A DNA stretch of 12,595 bases from Bacteroidales bacterium. GTDB lineage: Bacteria; Bacteroidota; Bacteroidia; Bacteroidales; SM23-62. The stretch lies in contig JADHVS010000131.1 of NCBI GenBank assembly GCA_016783865.1, positions 1 through 12,595 on the forward strand. Direction: 5' to 3'. Shown one piece after another: positions 1 through 5,979 of the stretch. The notes under the pieces were generated by a model. That model worked only from the letters and a program-made list of their open reading frames with translations, ran no database searches and was not told the origin of the DNA. The position numbers and the translations under genes are program-made. Every line of letters begins with the position of its first letter. Position 1 is the first letter of the stretch.

Positions 1-135
1 AAACAAACCTGTGAGTTCGGCGAAGCCAAACAAACCTGTGAGTTCGGCGAAGCCAAACAAACCTGTGAGTTCGGCGAAGCCAAACAAACCTGTGAGTTCG
101 GCGAAGCCAAACAAACCTATGAGTTCGGCGAAGCC
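1..135. repeat. 27-bp direct tandem repeat, five copies
   Basis: Five head-to-tail units of 27 bp (1-27, 28-54, 55-81, 82-108, 109-135). Each unit begins AAACAAACCTGTGAG and ends TTCGGCGAAGCC. The first four are identical; the fifth differs by one base (G to A at 119). There are no spacers, so this is not CRISPR. Each unit carries a small dyad, GGC-GAA-GCC. Because 27 is a multiple of three, every frame stays open and gives a 9-residue peptide repeat (SSAKPNKPV); I read that as a by-product. The array starts at the window edge and probably continues to the left. Two diverged copies lie at 206-259. Confidence 0.95.
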
Positions 136-148
136 AATCTTCGATCCT

Positions 149-169
149 TTATTATTATTATTATTATTA
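149..169. repeat. (TTA)7 trinucleotide microsatellite
   Basis: Seven uninterrupted TTA triplets followed by a T-run, lying between the 27-bp array and a GC-rich palindrome. No coding role is visible. Such tracts are prone to slippage, so length variation between strains is plausible. Confidence 0.85.
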
Positions 170-177
170 TTTTTGCA

Positions 178-205
178 CTCGCTAACCCCGCCGCAAGCAG
201 CGGGG
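178..205. repeat. REP-like GC-rich palindrome (copy 1)
   Basis: The lead-in CTCGCTAACCCCGC (178-191) runs into an inverted repeat 186-205: CCCCGC and GCGGGG arms around a GC-AA-GC core, with one C/A mismatch. The same 14-nt lead-in and the same arm design recur at 12567-12595, which marks this as a dispersed element rather than a local hairpin. The arm is not followed by a T-run on the plus strand, so it is unlikely to be a classical intrinsic terminator. Confidence 0.7.
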
Positions 206-259
206 AAACGAGTTTCTGAGTTCGGCGGAGCCAAACAAACCTCTGAGTTCGGCGGAGCC
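206..259. repeat. two diverged copies of the 27-bp repeat
   Basis: Units 206-232 and 233-259 align with the 27-bp unit of 1-135 but share a variant core: CTGAGTTCGGCGGAGCC where the main array has GTGAGTTCGGCGAAGCC. The first also differs near its 5' end (AAACGAGTTT). The common substitutions show that this pair expanded or converted separately from the five-copy array. The second copy ends 37 bases before the preferred start of the dehydrogenase gene. Confidence 0.85.
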
Positions 260-296
260 AATGCGCTCGCAGGATTCAACCAGAAATGCTAAACCA

Positions 297-1490
297 ATGA
301 AAAAAAGAACAATTGTAACACTCCCTGGCGATGGAATTGGCAGAATGGTTCTCGACGAAACACTCAGGGTGCTGAATGCAGCTGGTTTTAATGCTGAATA
401 TATTGAATCTGATATTGGTTGGGAATTCTGGAAAAAAGAGGGTAATCCGCTGCCTGACAGAACTATACAGCTCCTGAAAGAATATAAAGTAGGACTGTTT
501 GGTGCCATTACCTCAAAACCAAAGGAAGAGGCGGCCACCGAGCTGGATAAAAGCCTCCAGGGAAAGGGACTTGTATATTCAAGTCCTATTGTTGGATTAA
601 GGCAGCATTTTAACCTGGATATTTGCATCCGGCCCTGTCGTTCATATAAAGGTAATCCATTGAATTTTGTCAGACTAAGCAGCAAGGGCCAGGTTGAAGA
701 ACCCATGATTGATGCCGTGATCTTCCGGCAGAATACAGAGGGATTGTATGTAGGAGTAGAGTGGTCAAATCCGCCGGATCTGGTATATGAAGCCCTTTTA
801 TCCCATCCAAAATTTCTAAAAAACTTTGCAGATGTGCCACGGGAGGAATTGTCAGTCTCAACAAGAATATTTACACGTAAGGCAACCGAAAGGATACTGC
901 GGGCTGCTTTCAATTATGCGGTAAAATATAACTACCCTTCTGTTACTCTTTGTGAAAAGCCAAATGTGATCCGGGAAACATCTGGATTGATGTTCAGGCT
1001 GGCCAAGGAGATACAAAAGAATGAATTTCCTCAGATAGAGCTATGGAATACCAATATCGACGCCCAGATGATGTGGTTGACCAAAAATCCCGAAAACTAC
1101 GGTGTTATAGTGGCAGGTAACATGTTCGGGGATATCGTTTCGGATGGATTTGCCGGTTTAATCGGGGGACTTGGATTTGCTTGCAGTGCGAATCTGGGTG
1201 AAGAAATTTCGGTATTTGAACCAACCCATGGATCGGCGCCTAAGTATGCAGATTATGAAGTTTCAATCGTTAATCCAATCGCCATGATGGAATCTGCCTG
1301 TATGATGCTCGACCACCTGGATGAAACTGAAATTTCCGGCATGATACGCAATGCAATTGCCTCTGTTATAGCCGAGGGGAAGGTCCGTACCTACGATATG
1401 CTAAAATTACCCGGTAAGGAGGAAGTGATCAGAATGGGGGCCGCATCCACTGTTGAAATGACCGATGCCATCATTCAGAACCTGAACTGA
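297..1490 (+). CDS. isocitrate/isopropylmalate dehydrogenase family protein, probably isocitrate dehydrogenase-like
   Basis: A 397-residue cytosolic beta-decarboxylating dehydrogenase, expected to oxidise a (2R,3S)-type hydroxy acid with NAD(P)+ and Mg2+/Mn2+. Visible marks: N-terminal GDGIG (11-15), substrate arginines in LRQ (R102), IRP (R112) and FRQNTEGLYVG (R144, with Y151), the catalytic Lys of VTLCEKPNV (K221), metal-site aspartates in NIDA (D254) and GDIVSD (D279, D283), and the cofactor loop EPTHGSAPKYA (308-318). The Lys-Tyr after AP resembles NADP-using isocitrate dehydrogenases, whereas NAD enzymes often have Asp-Ile; this is suggestive only. The segment equivalent to SLNVALR of the E. 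coli enzyme reads SPIVGLR (96-102), so the usual Asn is Ile and the true substrate is uncertain. I start at 297 (MKKRTIV) because the in-frame ATG at 261 would add 12 residues encoded beside repeat DNA. The HD gene follows after 30 bp. Confidence 0.85.
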   Translation: MKKRTIVTLPGDGIGRMVLDETLRVLNAAGFNAEYIESDIGWEFWKKEGNPLPDRTIQLLKEYKVGLFGAITSKPKEEAATELDKSLQGKGLVYSSPIVGLRQHFNLDICIRPCRSYKGNPLNFVRLSSKGQVEEPMIDAVIFRQNTEGLYVGVEWSNPPDLVYEALLSHPKFLKNFADVPREELSVSTRIFTRKATERILRAAFNYAVKYNYPSVTLCEKPNVIRETSGLMFRLAKEIQKNEFPQIELWNTNIDAQMMWLTKNPENYGVIVAGNMFGDIVSDGFAGLIGGLGFACSANLGEEISVFEPTHGSAPKYADYEVSIVNPIAMMESACMMLDHLDETEISGMIRNAIASVIAEGKVRTYDMLKLPGKEEVIRMGAASTVEMTDAIIQNLN

Positions 1491-1520
1491 ACAGTAGTAA
1501 GTAACTAAAAATATTTACCT

Positions 1521-2066
1521 ATGAATCAAGATGTGTTTGACCTATGGCCTGAACTGGAATGGATTGAAGATTCTGAACTCAGGCAAAAAACCGCCCTGAC
1601 CTGGGAAATAGCACTGAAAAGAAGTGCCCTTTCCGCAGCCGACCTGGAGAAGATCCCATTTACTTTATTGGTACCTGATCTCAACGTGAGCTTTATGACC
1701 CATAAGAGAAGTGTTGTTCACATTGCAAGGGATTGTGGTACACAGATGAATAAATTCTTCAAAGATGAATTGCCGGTAAATATGGATGTATTGATTGCCG
1801 GAGCTATCCTGTCTGATGTTGGAAAACTACTTGAATATGATTGGAAAGACGGTCGGTTAGTACAGGGGAAATATGGTAAATACATACGCCATCCATTTTC
1901 TGGTGTCTCCCTCGCGGAAGAGGCCGGATTGCCTCCTGAAGTCTGCCATATCATTGCAGCACATGCCGGTGAAGGAGACCTGGTTAAACGCTCTGTTGAA
2001 GCCTGCATAGTTCACCATGCTGATTTTATGACCTTTTTGCCATTTAAATCCCGGATCGAGGTTTAG
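1521..2066 (+). CDS. HD-superfamily domain protein with altered HD doublet
   Basis: A 181-residue soluble protein with a single HD-type helical domain from about residue 60 to 170. The order of motifs is VVHIARDC (H67), AILSDVGKL (S98-D99), RHPFSG (H124), IIAAHAGEG (H148) and VHHADF (H165, H166, D168). This matches the H...HD...H...H...D layout of metal-dependent phosphohydrolases of the HDIG type, except that the His of the central doublet is Ser. The loss of one metal ligand may change metal content or activity. No signal peptide or membrane segment is seen, and the length is short for HD-GYP proteins. It lies 30 bp after the dehydrogenase and is probably cotranscribed, but I know of no pathway that fixes its substrate. 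A nucleotide or phosphate-ester hydrolase is the general expectation. Confidence 0.75.
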   Translation: MNQDVFDLWPELEWIEDSELRQKTALTWEIALKRSALSAADLEKIPFTLLVPDLNVSFMTHKRSVVHIARDCGTQMNKFFKDELPVNMDVLIAGAILSDVGKLLEYDWKDGRLVQGKYGKYIRHPFSGVSLAEEAGLPPEVCHIIAAHAGEGDLVKRSVEACIVHHADFMTFLPFKSRIEV

Positions 2067-2087
2067 CTTTTTTTTTACAACATTAAT

Positions 2088-2114
2088 TTTGGTGCCGAAT
2101 TTTTTATATCTTTC
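2088..2114 (+). promoter_or_regulatory. possible promoter for the permease-cysQ pair
   Basis: TATCTTTC at 2107-2114 matches seven of eight positions of the Bacteroidota -7 element TAnnTTTG, and TTTG occurs at 2088-2091. The 15-nt gap is shorter than the usual 19-21, so this is a weak candidate. It lies 60 bases upstream of the permease start, in the 108-bp gap after the HD gene. Confidence 0.3.
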
Positions 2115-2125
2115 TAGGTAACCAT

Positions 2126-2145
2126 ATCCTGCTTTTAAAGCGGAT
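2126..2145 (+). other. small inverted repeat in the permease leader
   Basis: ATCC-T-GCTTTTAAAGC-GGAT folds into a stem with one bulged T and a tiny loop, followed by TTTAT. It could be a leader hairpin of the permease mRNA or a weak terminator for the HD gene. No known riboswitch class is recognised. Confidence 0.35.
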
Positions 2146-2174
2146 TTTATGGAGTTGATTCATAACTGCCCCGT

Positions 2175-3953
2175 ATGGTAAATTTTGACCTGATACTGGT
2201 CTTTGTCGTCATTATTTTTATACTGGTCTCCCTGTACCGGGAAATCCTTGGTCCGGCTTTTACTTTTCTGATTGCAGTGCTCGTTCTGGGTGTCTTTGGT
2301 GTATTAACCCCAAGTGAAATATTAAAGGGCTTCGCCAATGAGCAGGTAGCTGTTGTATTATTGTTATTAGTGGTGGGAGAGATTATCCGGAGAACCCAGA
2401 TCATGGAATTAATCTTCGACCGGTTCTTTAAATCGGCAAAAAATTACCGTGGATTTCTCAGCCGGATGGTCATACTTATCTCATGCTTTTCTGCCTTCCT
2501 GAATAATACACCCCTGGTAGCAGTAATGATTCCATATGTTCATGCCTGGTGTAAAAAGAATAACATTTCCCCATCCAAGTTTATGATGCCCCTTTCGTAT
2601 GCCGCTATCCTTGGTGGTTGTGCCACACTGATTGGAACATCTACCAATATGATCGTAAATGGATTGGTGGTGGATCAGACCATCTCATCCGATTTACAAC
2701 CCCTGGGAATATTTGATTTTGCTGCAGTAGGTGTTCCTATGATTGTAATTGGAATTTTTTATATGCTTTTCCTGGGGGATAAGTTGCTAAAGTCAAAACC
2801 CGATGTTATTACCCAATTTTCGACTGAGACCAGGGAGTATCTTATCGAAGCAAAAATCCCGGAAAAATCCCACTTTATAGGGAAAACGGTCGAAGAGTCA
2901 GGACTAAAGAAACAACAGGGCATCGATCTGGTTGAGATCTGGCGCAGGGGCTTAAAGATCAAGGAGTATGGTCCCGAATTACTGCTTGACAGGGGAGATG
3001 TCTTAATATTTGCAGGCGATCCTGATGTAATTGCTGACCTGATCCATAACCTGTCAGGTATAACGGTACCCGAAGTGGGTATGTATGCAAGAAAGAAGCG
3101 TTCGGAGATAATTGAGGTTGTTGTATCTCAAAACTCAGGAGTGATCAATAGAACAGTAAGAGAGGCAAATTTCAGAAGCAAATATGATGCTGCGATTATA
3201 TCGGTCCATCGAAACGGTGAGCATATCAGGGGTAAAATTGGCGAAGTAGAGCTTAAGGCTGGTGATGTTCTTTTGCTTTATGCTGGTGGCGATTTTGTTG
3301 CCAGAACCATAAATACAACAGAATTTTATTTCATTTCAAAGGTTCGTGAGATCATTAAATATGACTGGTATAAGACCTATACCATGCTGGGAGGATTGTT
3401 GTTAGCCATTGTTTTGTCTGCGTTTCAACTGGTCCCTCTGTTCATCAGTTTGCTTGTACTGGTTGTTATTTCTCTTGCGTTCCAGTTAGTCGCTCCAAAA
3501 GAATTACCCAGGAGCATTGATTTCAACCTGGGGATAATCATTGTCCTTTCTCTTGCATTAGGAACAGCTATGATAAAATCCGGTGCAGCTGACATGATTG
3601 CCCAAGGTATTATTTCGGTCTTTATGCCCCTGGGAAAGATAGGATTGCTAGTAGGAATATTCATAATTACCAGTATATTGGCAGCCTATATCACCAGTAA
3701 AGCAGCCGCTGCCATCATCTTTCCCATCAGCCTGACTACTGCAGTCAATCTTGACTTAAATCCCATCCCGTTTGTCCTGATTGTAGCCTATGCTGCAGCT
3801 GCAAATTTTATGACCCCGATTGGATTTCAAACCAACCTCATGGTATATGGCCCCGGTGGTTATTCATTCCGGGACTTTTTCAGGGTGGGGGCACCCCTGA
3901 CCATTATTTATATGGTGGTGACAGTCATTATCCTATCTGTAATTTATCTGTAA
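2175..3953 (+). CDS. SLC13/DASS-family permease with two TrkA_C (RCK_C) domains, probable sulfate transporter
   Basis: A 592-residue inner-membrane transporter. The N-terminal membrane half (about 1-200) includes the re-entrant-loop motifs NNTP (110-113) and GTSTN (154-158). Two cytosolic RCK_C/TrkA_C-like domains follow, about 216-295 (ending RGDVLIFAGDPD) and 303-387 (ending AGDVLLLYAGGD). The C-terminal membrane half (about 400-592) carries ITSKAAAAIIFP and TPIGFQTN (547-554), the pseudo-repeat of the first-half motifs. This order is typical of bacterial sulfate/dicarboxylate SLC13 permeases with regulatory insert domains. cysQ begins one base after its stop, so the two are almost certainly cotranscribed. 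In Bacteroidota similar permeases adjoin cysQ and cysDNC, which makes sulfate the best substrate guess; a dicarboxylate or other anion cannot be excluded. The start codon follows a region without a Shine-Dalgarno sequence, which is normal for this phylum. Confidence 0.88.
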   Translation: MVNFDLILVFVVIIFILVSLYREILGPAFTFLIAVLVLGVFGVLTPSEILKGFANEQVAVVLLLLVVGEIIRRTQIMELIFDRFFKSAKNYRGFLSRMVILISCFSAFLNNTPLVAVMIPYVHAWCKKNNISPSKFMMPLSYAAILGGCATLIGTSTNMIVNGLVVDQTISSDLQPLGIFDFAAVGVPMIVIGIFYMLFLGDKLLKSKPDVITQFSTETREYLIEAKIPEKSHFIGKTVEESGLKKQQGIDLVEIWRRGLKIKEYGPELLLDRGDVLIFAGDPDVIADLIHNLSGITVPEVGMYARKKRSEIIEVVVSQNSGVINRTVREANFRSKYDAAIISVHRNGEHIRGKIGEVELKAGDVLLLYAGGDFVARTINTTEFYFISKVREIIKYDWYKTYTMLGGLLLAIVLSAFQLVPLFISLLVLVVISLAFQLVAPKELPRSIDFNLGIIIVLSLALGTAMIKSGAADMIAQGIISVFMPLGKIGLLVGIFIITSILAAYITSKAAAAIIFPISLTTAVNLDLNPIPFVLIVAYAAAANFMTPIGFQTNLMVYGPGGYSFRDFFRVGAPLTIIYMVVTVIILSVIYL

Positions 3954-3954
3954 G

Positions 3955-4773
3955 ATGAGTGATGTCAGTGAAGACAGACAGAATTTGGAATTAGCGGTAT
4001 ATGCCGCAGTTAGAGCAGGAGCAAGGATATTAGAGGTCTACAATCAGTCCAATGTGCAAACTGAATACAAGGCGGATAACAGCCCGCTGACCGAAGCCGA
4101 TACGGCATCTCATCAAATCCTGACAGATATCTTGTCTGGCAGTCATTTACCCATCCTGAGTGAAGAAGGGGAAAATCCGGAGAATAAAGAAAGGTTGTCC
4201 TGGGATCGATTCTGGATGATTGATCCGCTGGACGGGACCAAGGAGTTTTTAAAGAGAAATGGTGAGTTCACAATAAATGTAGCCTTAATCTCAGATAGAC
4301 ATCCGGTAACTGGCGTGGTTTATGTCCCGGTATCTGGTGATCTTTATTTTGCTTCAAATATTATTGGTTCCTACAAAGTTCAACTGACATATACTGGCAA
4401 AAATGATTTGCCTGACCTTATTCAAATGATTAACCTGGCTGAAAAATTACCATTTGCGACCACCAGGAACTTTACTGTTGTGGCAAGCCGGTCGCATAGA
4501 AATGAAGAAACTGAGCTGTTTATCAGGCAATTAGAAAAAGAACACCGCAATGTTACTGTGGTATCAAAGGGTAGTGCATTAAAGATATGTATTGTCGCCG
4601 AGGGGAATGCAGATATATATCCCCGTTTTGGTCCCACCATGGAATGGGACACTGCAGCCGGTCAGTGTTTGGCAATAAATGCAGGCTGTACGGTCACCAG
4701 AAATGATACAGGCGAGATGATGTATTACAATAAAACCGATCTTCTGAATCCCTGGTTCATTGTGAAACGGTAA
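3955..4773 (+). CDS. cysQ: 3'(2'),5'-bisphosphate nucleotidase CysQ
   Basis: A 272-residue member of the Li+-sensitive inositol-monophosphatase superfamily, expected to hydrolyse 3'-phosphoadenosine 5'-phosphate (PAP) to AMP with Mg2+. PAP is the by-product of PAPS use in sulfate assimilation or sulfation. Seen in the sequence: SPLTEAD (43-49), LSEEGE (69-73 region; metal-site Glu), the hallmark DPLDGTKEF (90-98; D90 and D93 bind metal), GSALK (206-210) and the C-terminal metal motif EWDTAAG (230-236; D232). The length and motifs fit CysQ better than inositol monophosphatase, notably GTKEF and the GSALK segment. The ATG follows the permease stop by one base, implying translational coupling. 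The cysC, cysD and cysN genes, often neighbours, are not in this window. The gene ends directly against the heptad-repeat block. Confidence 0.92.
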   Translation: MSDVSEDRQNLELAVYAAVRAGARILEVYNQSNVQTEYKADNSPLTEADTASHQILTDILSGSHLPILSEEGENPENKERLSWDRFWMIDPLDGTKEFLKRNGEFTINVALISDRHPVTGVVYVPVSGDLYFASNIIGSYKVQLTYTGKNDLPDLIQMINLAEKLPFATTRNFTVVASRSHRNEETELFIRQLEKEHRNVTVVSKGSALKICIVAEGNADIYPRFGPTMEWDTAAGQCLAINAGCTVTRNDTGEMMYYNKTDLLNPWFIVKR

Positions 4774-4861
4774 ATCAGTGATCGGTAAATCGGTGATCGG
4801 TGATCAGTGATCTGTGGGTGTAACCTGCAACCTGTAACCTGCAACCTGTAACCTGCAACCT
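4774..4861. repeat. two adjoining 7-bp-periodic repeat tracts
   Basis: The first tract (4774-4816) consists of variants of ATCGGTG: ATCAGTG, an 8-nt ATCGGTAA, ATCGGTG twice, ATCAGTG and ATCTGTG. Three bases later the second tract (4820-4861) has three exact copies of the 14-mer GTAACCTGCAACCT, which is an alternation of GTAACCT and GCAACCT. Both run in 7-base steps yet differ in sequence. The block fills the entire gap between convergent genes: it starts after the cysQ stop, and the TAG stop of the minus-strand peptidase (4860-4862) overlaps its last unit. No T-run or stable hairpin typical of a terminator is visible. Confidence 0.9.
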
Positions 4862-5834
4862 ATTCTTTAAACATTAGAACACCCCTGTCACCCGAGGCAT
4901 TCGCAAAAGCCCTGAACATACCTGATGTGTTAAACTCCATCACTATATTTCCCTGGTTATCGATGGCAATGATCCCACCCATTCCTCCAGCATTTTTTAA
5001 TTTTTCCTGGATAACCTTGCTGGCTGCCTCTTGCAGGGACAGATCAGCATATTGCATCAATGCTGAGATGTCGTGAGCAACCGTATACCTTATAAAGAAT
5101 TCCCCGTGACCGGTTGCGGAAACGGCACAACTATTATTATTAGCATAGGTTCCGGCACCAATGATGGGCGCGTCACCCACCCGGCCGTATCTTTTATTGG
5201 TCATCCCACCGGTGGAAGTTCCGGCAGCCAGGTTACCTTCCTGGTCGAACGCAACACATCCAACCGTTCCATATTTTTCGGCTTCGGATGTTTTACGGAT
5301 CCTTTCAAGAGATTTCCATCTCTGTTCGGTATAGAAATAGCTGCTGTCGACTATCTCGAGTCCGTGTTCAGCAGCAAACCTGGATGCTCCGTTACCTATC
5401 AGCAGCACATGTTCAGATTCCTCCATTACTTTTCTGGCGGCCCGAATCGGATTTTTTATGTCACCTACGGCAGCTACTGCCCCTGAGTTCAATGTTTTTC
5501 CCTCCATAATAGACGCATCCAGTTCATTCCTCCCTTCATTTGTAAATACCGCCCCCTTACCAGCATTGAAAAGGGGTGAGTTTTCAAGGATGATGATAAC
5601 CTGTTCGACTGCGTCGATACTGGTACCTCCCTGTTCCAGAATGAGGATCCCGGTATCCAGGGCGTGTTCCAGCACATCAGTGTACTTTTTTTGCCTTTCT
5701 TCAGGATAATTTTCAGGTATGACATTTCCGGCCCCTCCGTGGATAACAATCGCAAAGTTTTGCTGTGATTGTACTGATAAACAAAAGAGGACCGGTACAA
5801 GGAAATTAAGCAGAGCTAATATTCGTTTCATCAT
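4860..5834 (-). CDS. exported isoaspartyl peptidase / L-asparaginase (Ntn-hydrolase, asparaginase 2 family)
   Basis: A 324-residue precursor of a plant-type asparaginase, which cleaves isoaspartyl dipeptides and/or L-asparagine. An N-terminal Sec signal (about 1-23, ending SVQS before QQNF) points to the periplasm. Family marks: HGGAG (32-36), NAGKGAVF (90-97), the autocleavage site YGT-VGCVAFD with nucleophile T190, TSTGG (206-210), RVGDAP (218-223; Arg and Asp bind the substrate alpha-groups) and TGHGE (241-245). Autoproteolysis between G189 and T190 would give alpha and beta subunits. The Cys at 18 is not in a good lipobox, so a soluble periplasmic product is favoured. A start one codon later (M2) is equally possible. 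It is transcribed alone on the minus strand, downstream of a strong terminator at 5919-5961, and its stop codon falls in a heptad repeat. Confidence 0.93.
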   Translation of the reverse strand: MMKRILALLNFLVPVLFCLSVQSQQNFAIVIHGGAGNVIPENYPEERQKKYTDVLEHALDTGILILEQGGTSIDAVEQVIIILENSPLFNAGKGAVFTNEGRNELDASIMEGKTLNSGAVAAVGDIKNPIRAARKVMEESEHVLLIGNGASRFAAEHGLEIVDSSYFYTEQRWKSLERIRKTSEAEKYGTVGCVAFDQEGNLAAGTSTGGMTNKRYGRVGDAPIIGAGTYANNNSCAVSATGHGEFFIRYTVAHDISALMQYADLSLQEAASKVIQEKLKNAGGMGGIIAIDNQGNIVMEFNTSGMFRAFANASGDRGVLMFKE

Positions 5835-5850
5835 TCAGGATTTTAATACT

Positions 5851-5894
5851 GCAAGCGCATTCCCCCCGGGTACTCGGGGAGAGGAGCTTCAATT
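5851..5894. repeat. REP-like element (copy 2)
   Basis: GCAAGCGCATTCC is followed by a small palindrome CCCCG-GGTACT-CGGGG (5864-5879) and the tail GAGGAGCTTCAATT (5881-5894). The same 14-nt tail occurs at 9882-9895 beside another GC-rich palindrome. The element lies in the 5' leader side of the asparaginase gene. Confidence 0.6.
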
Positions 5895-5900
5895 ATACCC

Positions 5901-5908
5901 TAAAGATA
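5901..5908 (-). promoter_or_regulatory. possible -7 promoter element for the asparaginase gene
   Basis: On the minus strand this reads TATCTTTA, seven of eight positions of TAnnTTTG. No TTTG lies at the normal upstream spacing, where the terminator of the preceding operon sits. If real, the REP-like element at 5851-5894 would be in the 5' untranslated region. Confidence 0.3.
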
Positions 5909-5918
5909 TAATATTAGC

Positions 5919-5961
5919 AAAAAAAAACCACAGAGACCAGGATTAGCCGGTTTCTGCGGTT
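5919..5961 (-). terminator. intrinsic terminator of the sigma / anti-sigma / DUF4097 operon
   Basis: On the minus strand AACCGCAGAAACC (5961-5949) pairs with GGTCTCTGTGGTT (5938-5926) across a 10-nt loop. The 13-position stem has one G-U pair and one mismatch, and it runs directly into a tract of nine T. It begins 18 bases past the stop of the DUF4097 gene. The plus strand shows no T-run after the stem, so it acts one way. Confidence 0.85.
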
Positions 5962-5979
5962 CAAATGAAGTATTATGTA

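Noticed and set aside
1..135. CRISPR array
   Set aside because: Units follow each other directly without unique spacers and no cas gene is present.
11..292. Open reading frame encoding a repeated SSAKPNKP peptide
   Set aside because: It is the translation of the 27-bp DNA repeat, stays open because 27 is divisible by three, runs through the (TTA) tract and palindrome, and begins with GTG inside a repeat. No independent coding signal is seen.
261..296. Upstream ATG extending the dehydrogenase by 12 residues
   Set aside because: The extension lies beside repeat DNA and has no family counterpart, whereas the Met at 297 begins the standard KKRTIVTLPGDGIG start of the fold.
182..913. Long minus-strand open frame opposite the dehydrogenase
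   Set aside because: Shadow frame: the plus strand carries clear conserved catalytic motifs, and the minus-strand translation resembles no protein and crosses the repeats.
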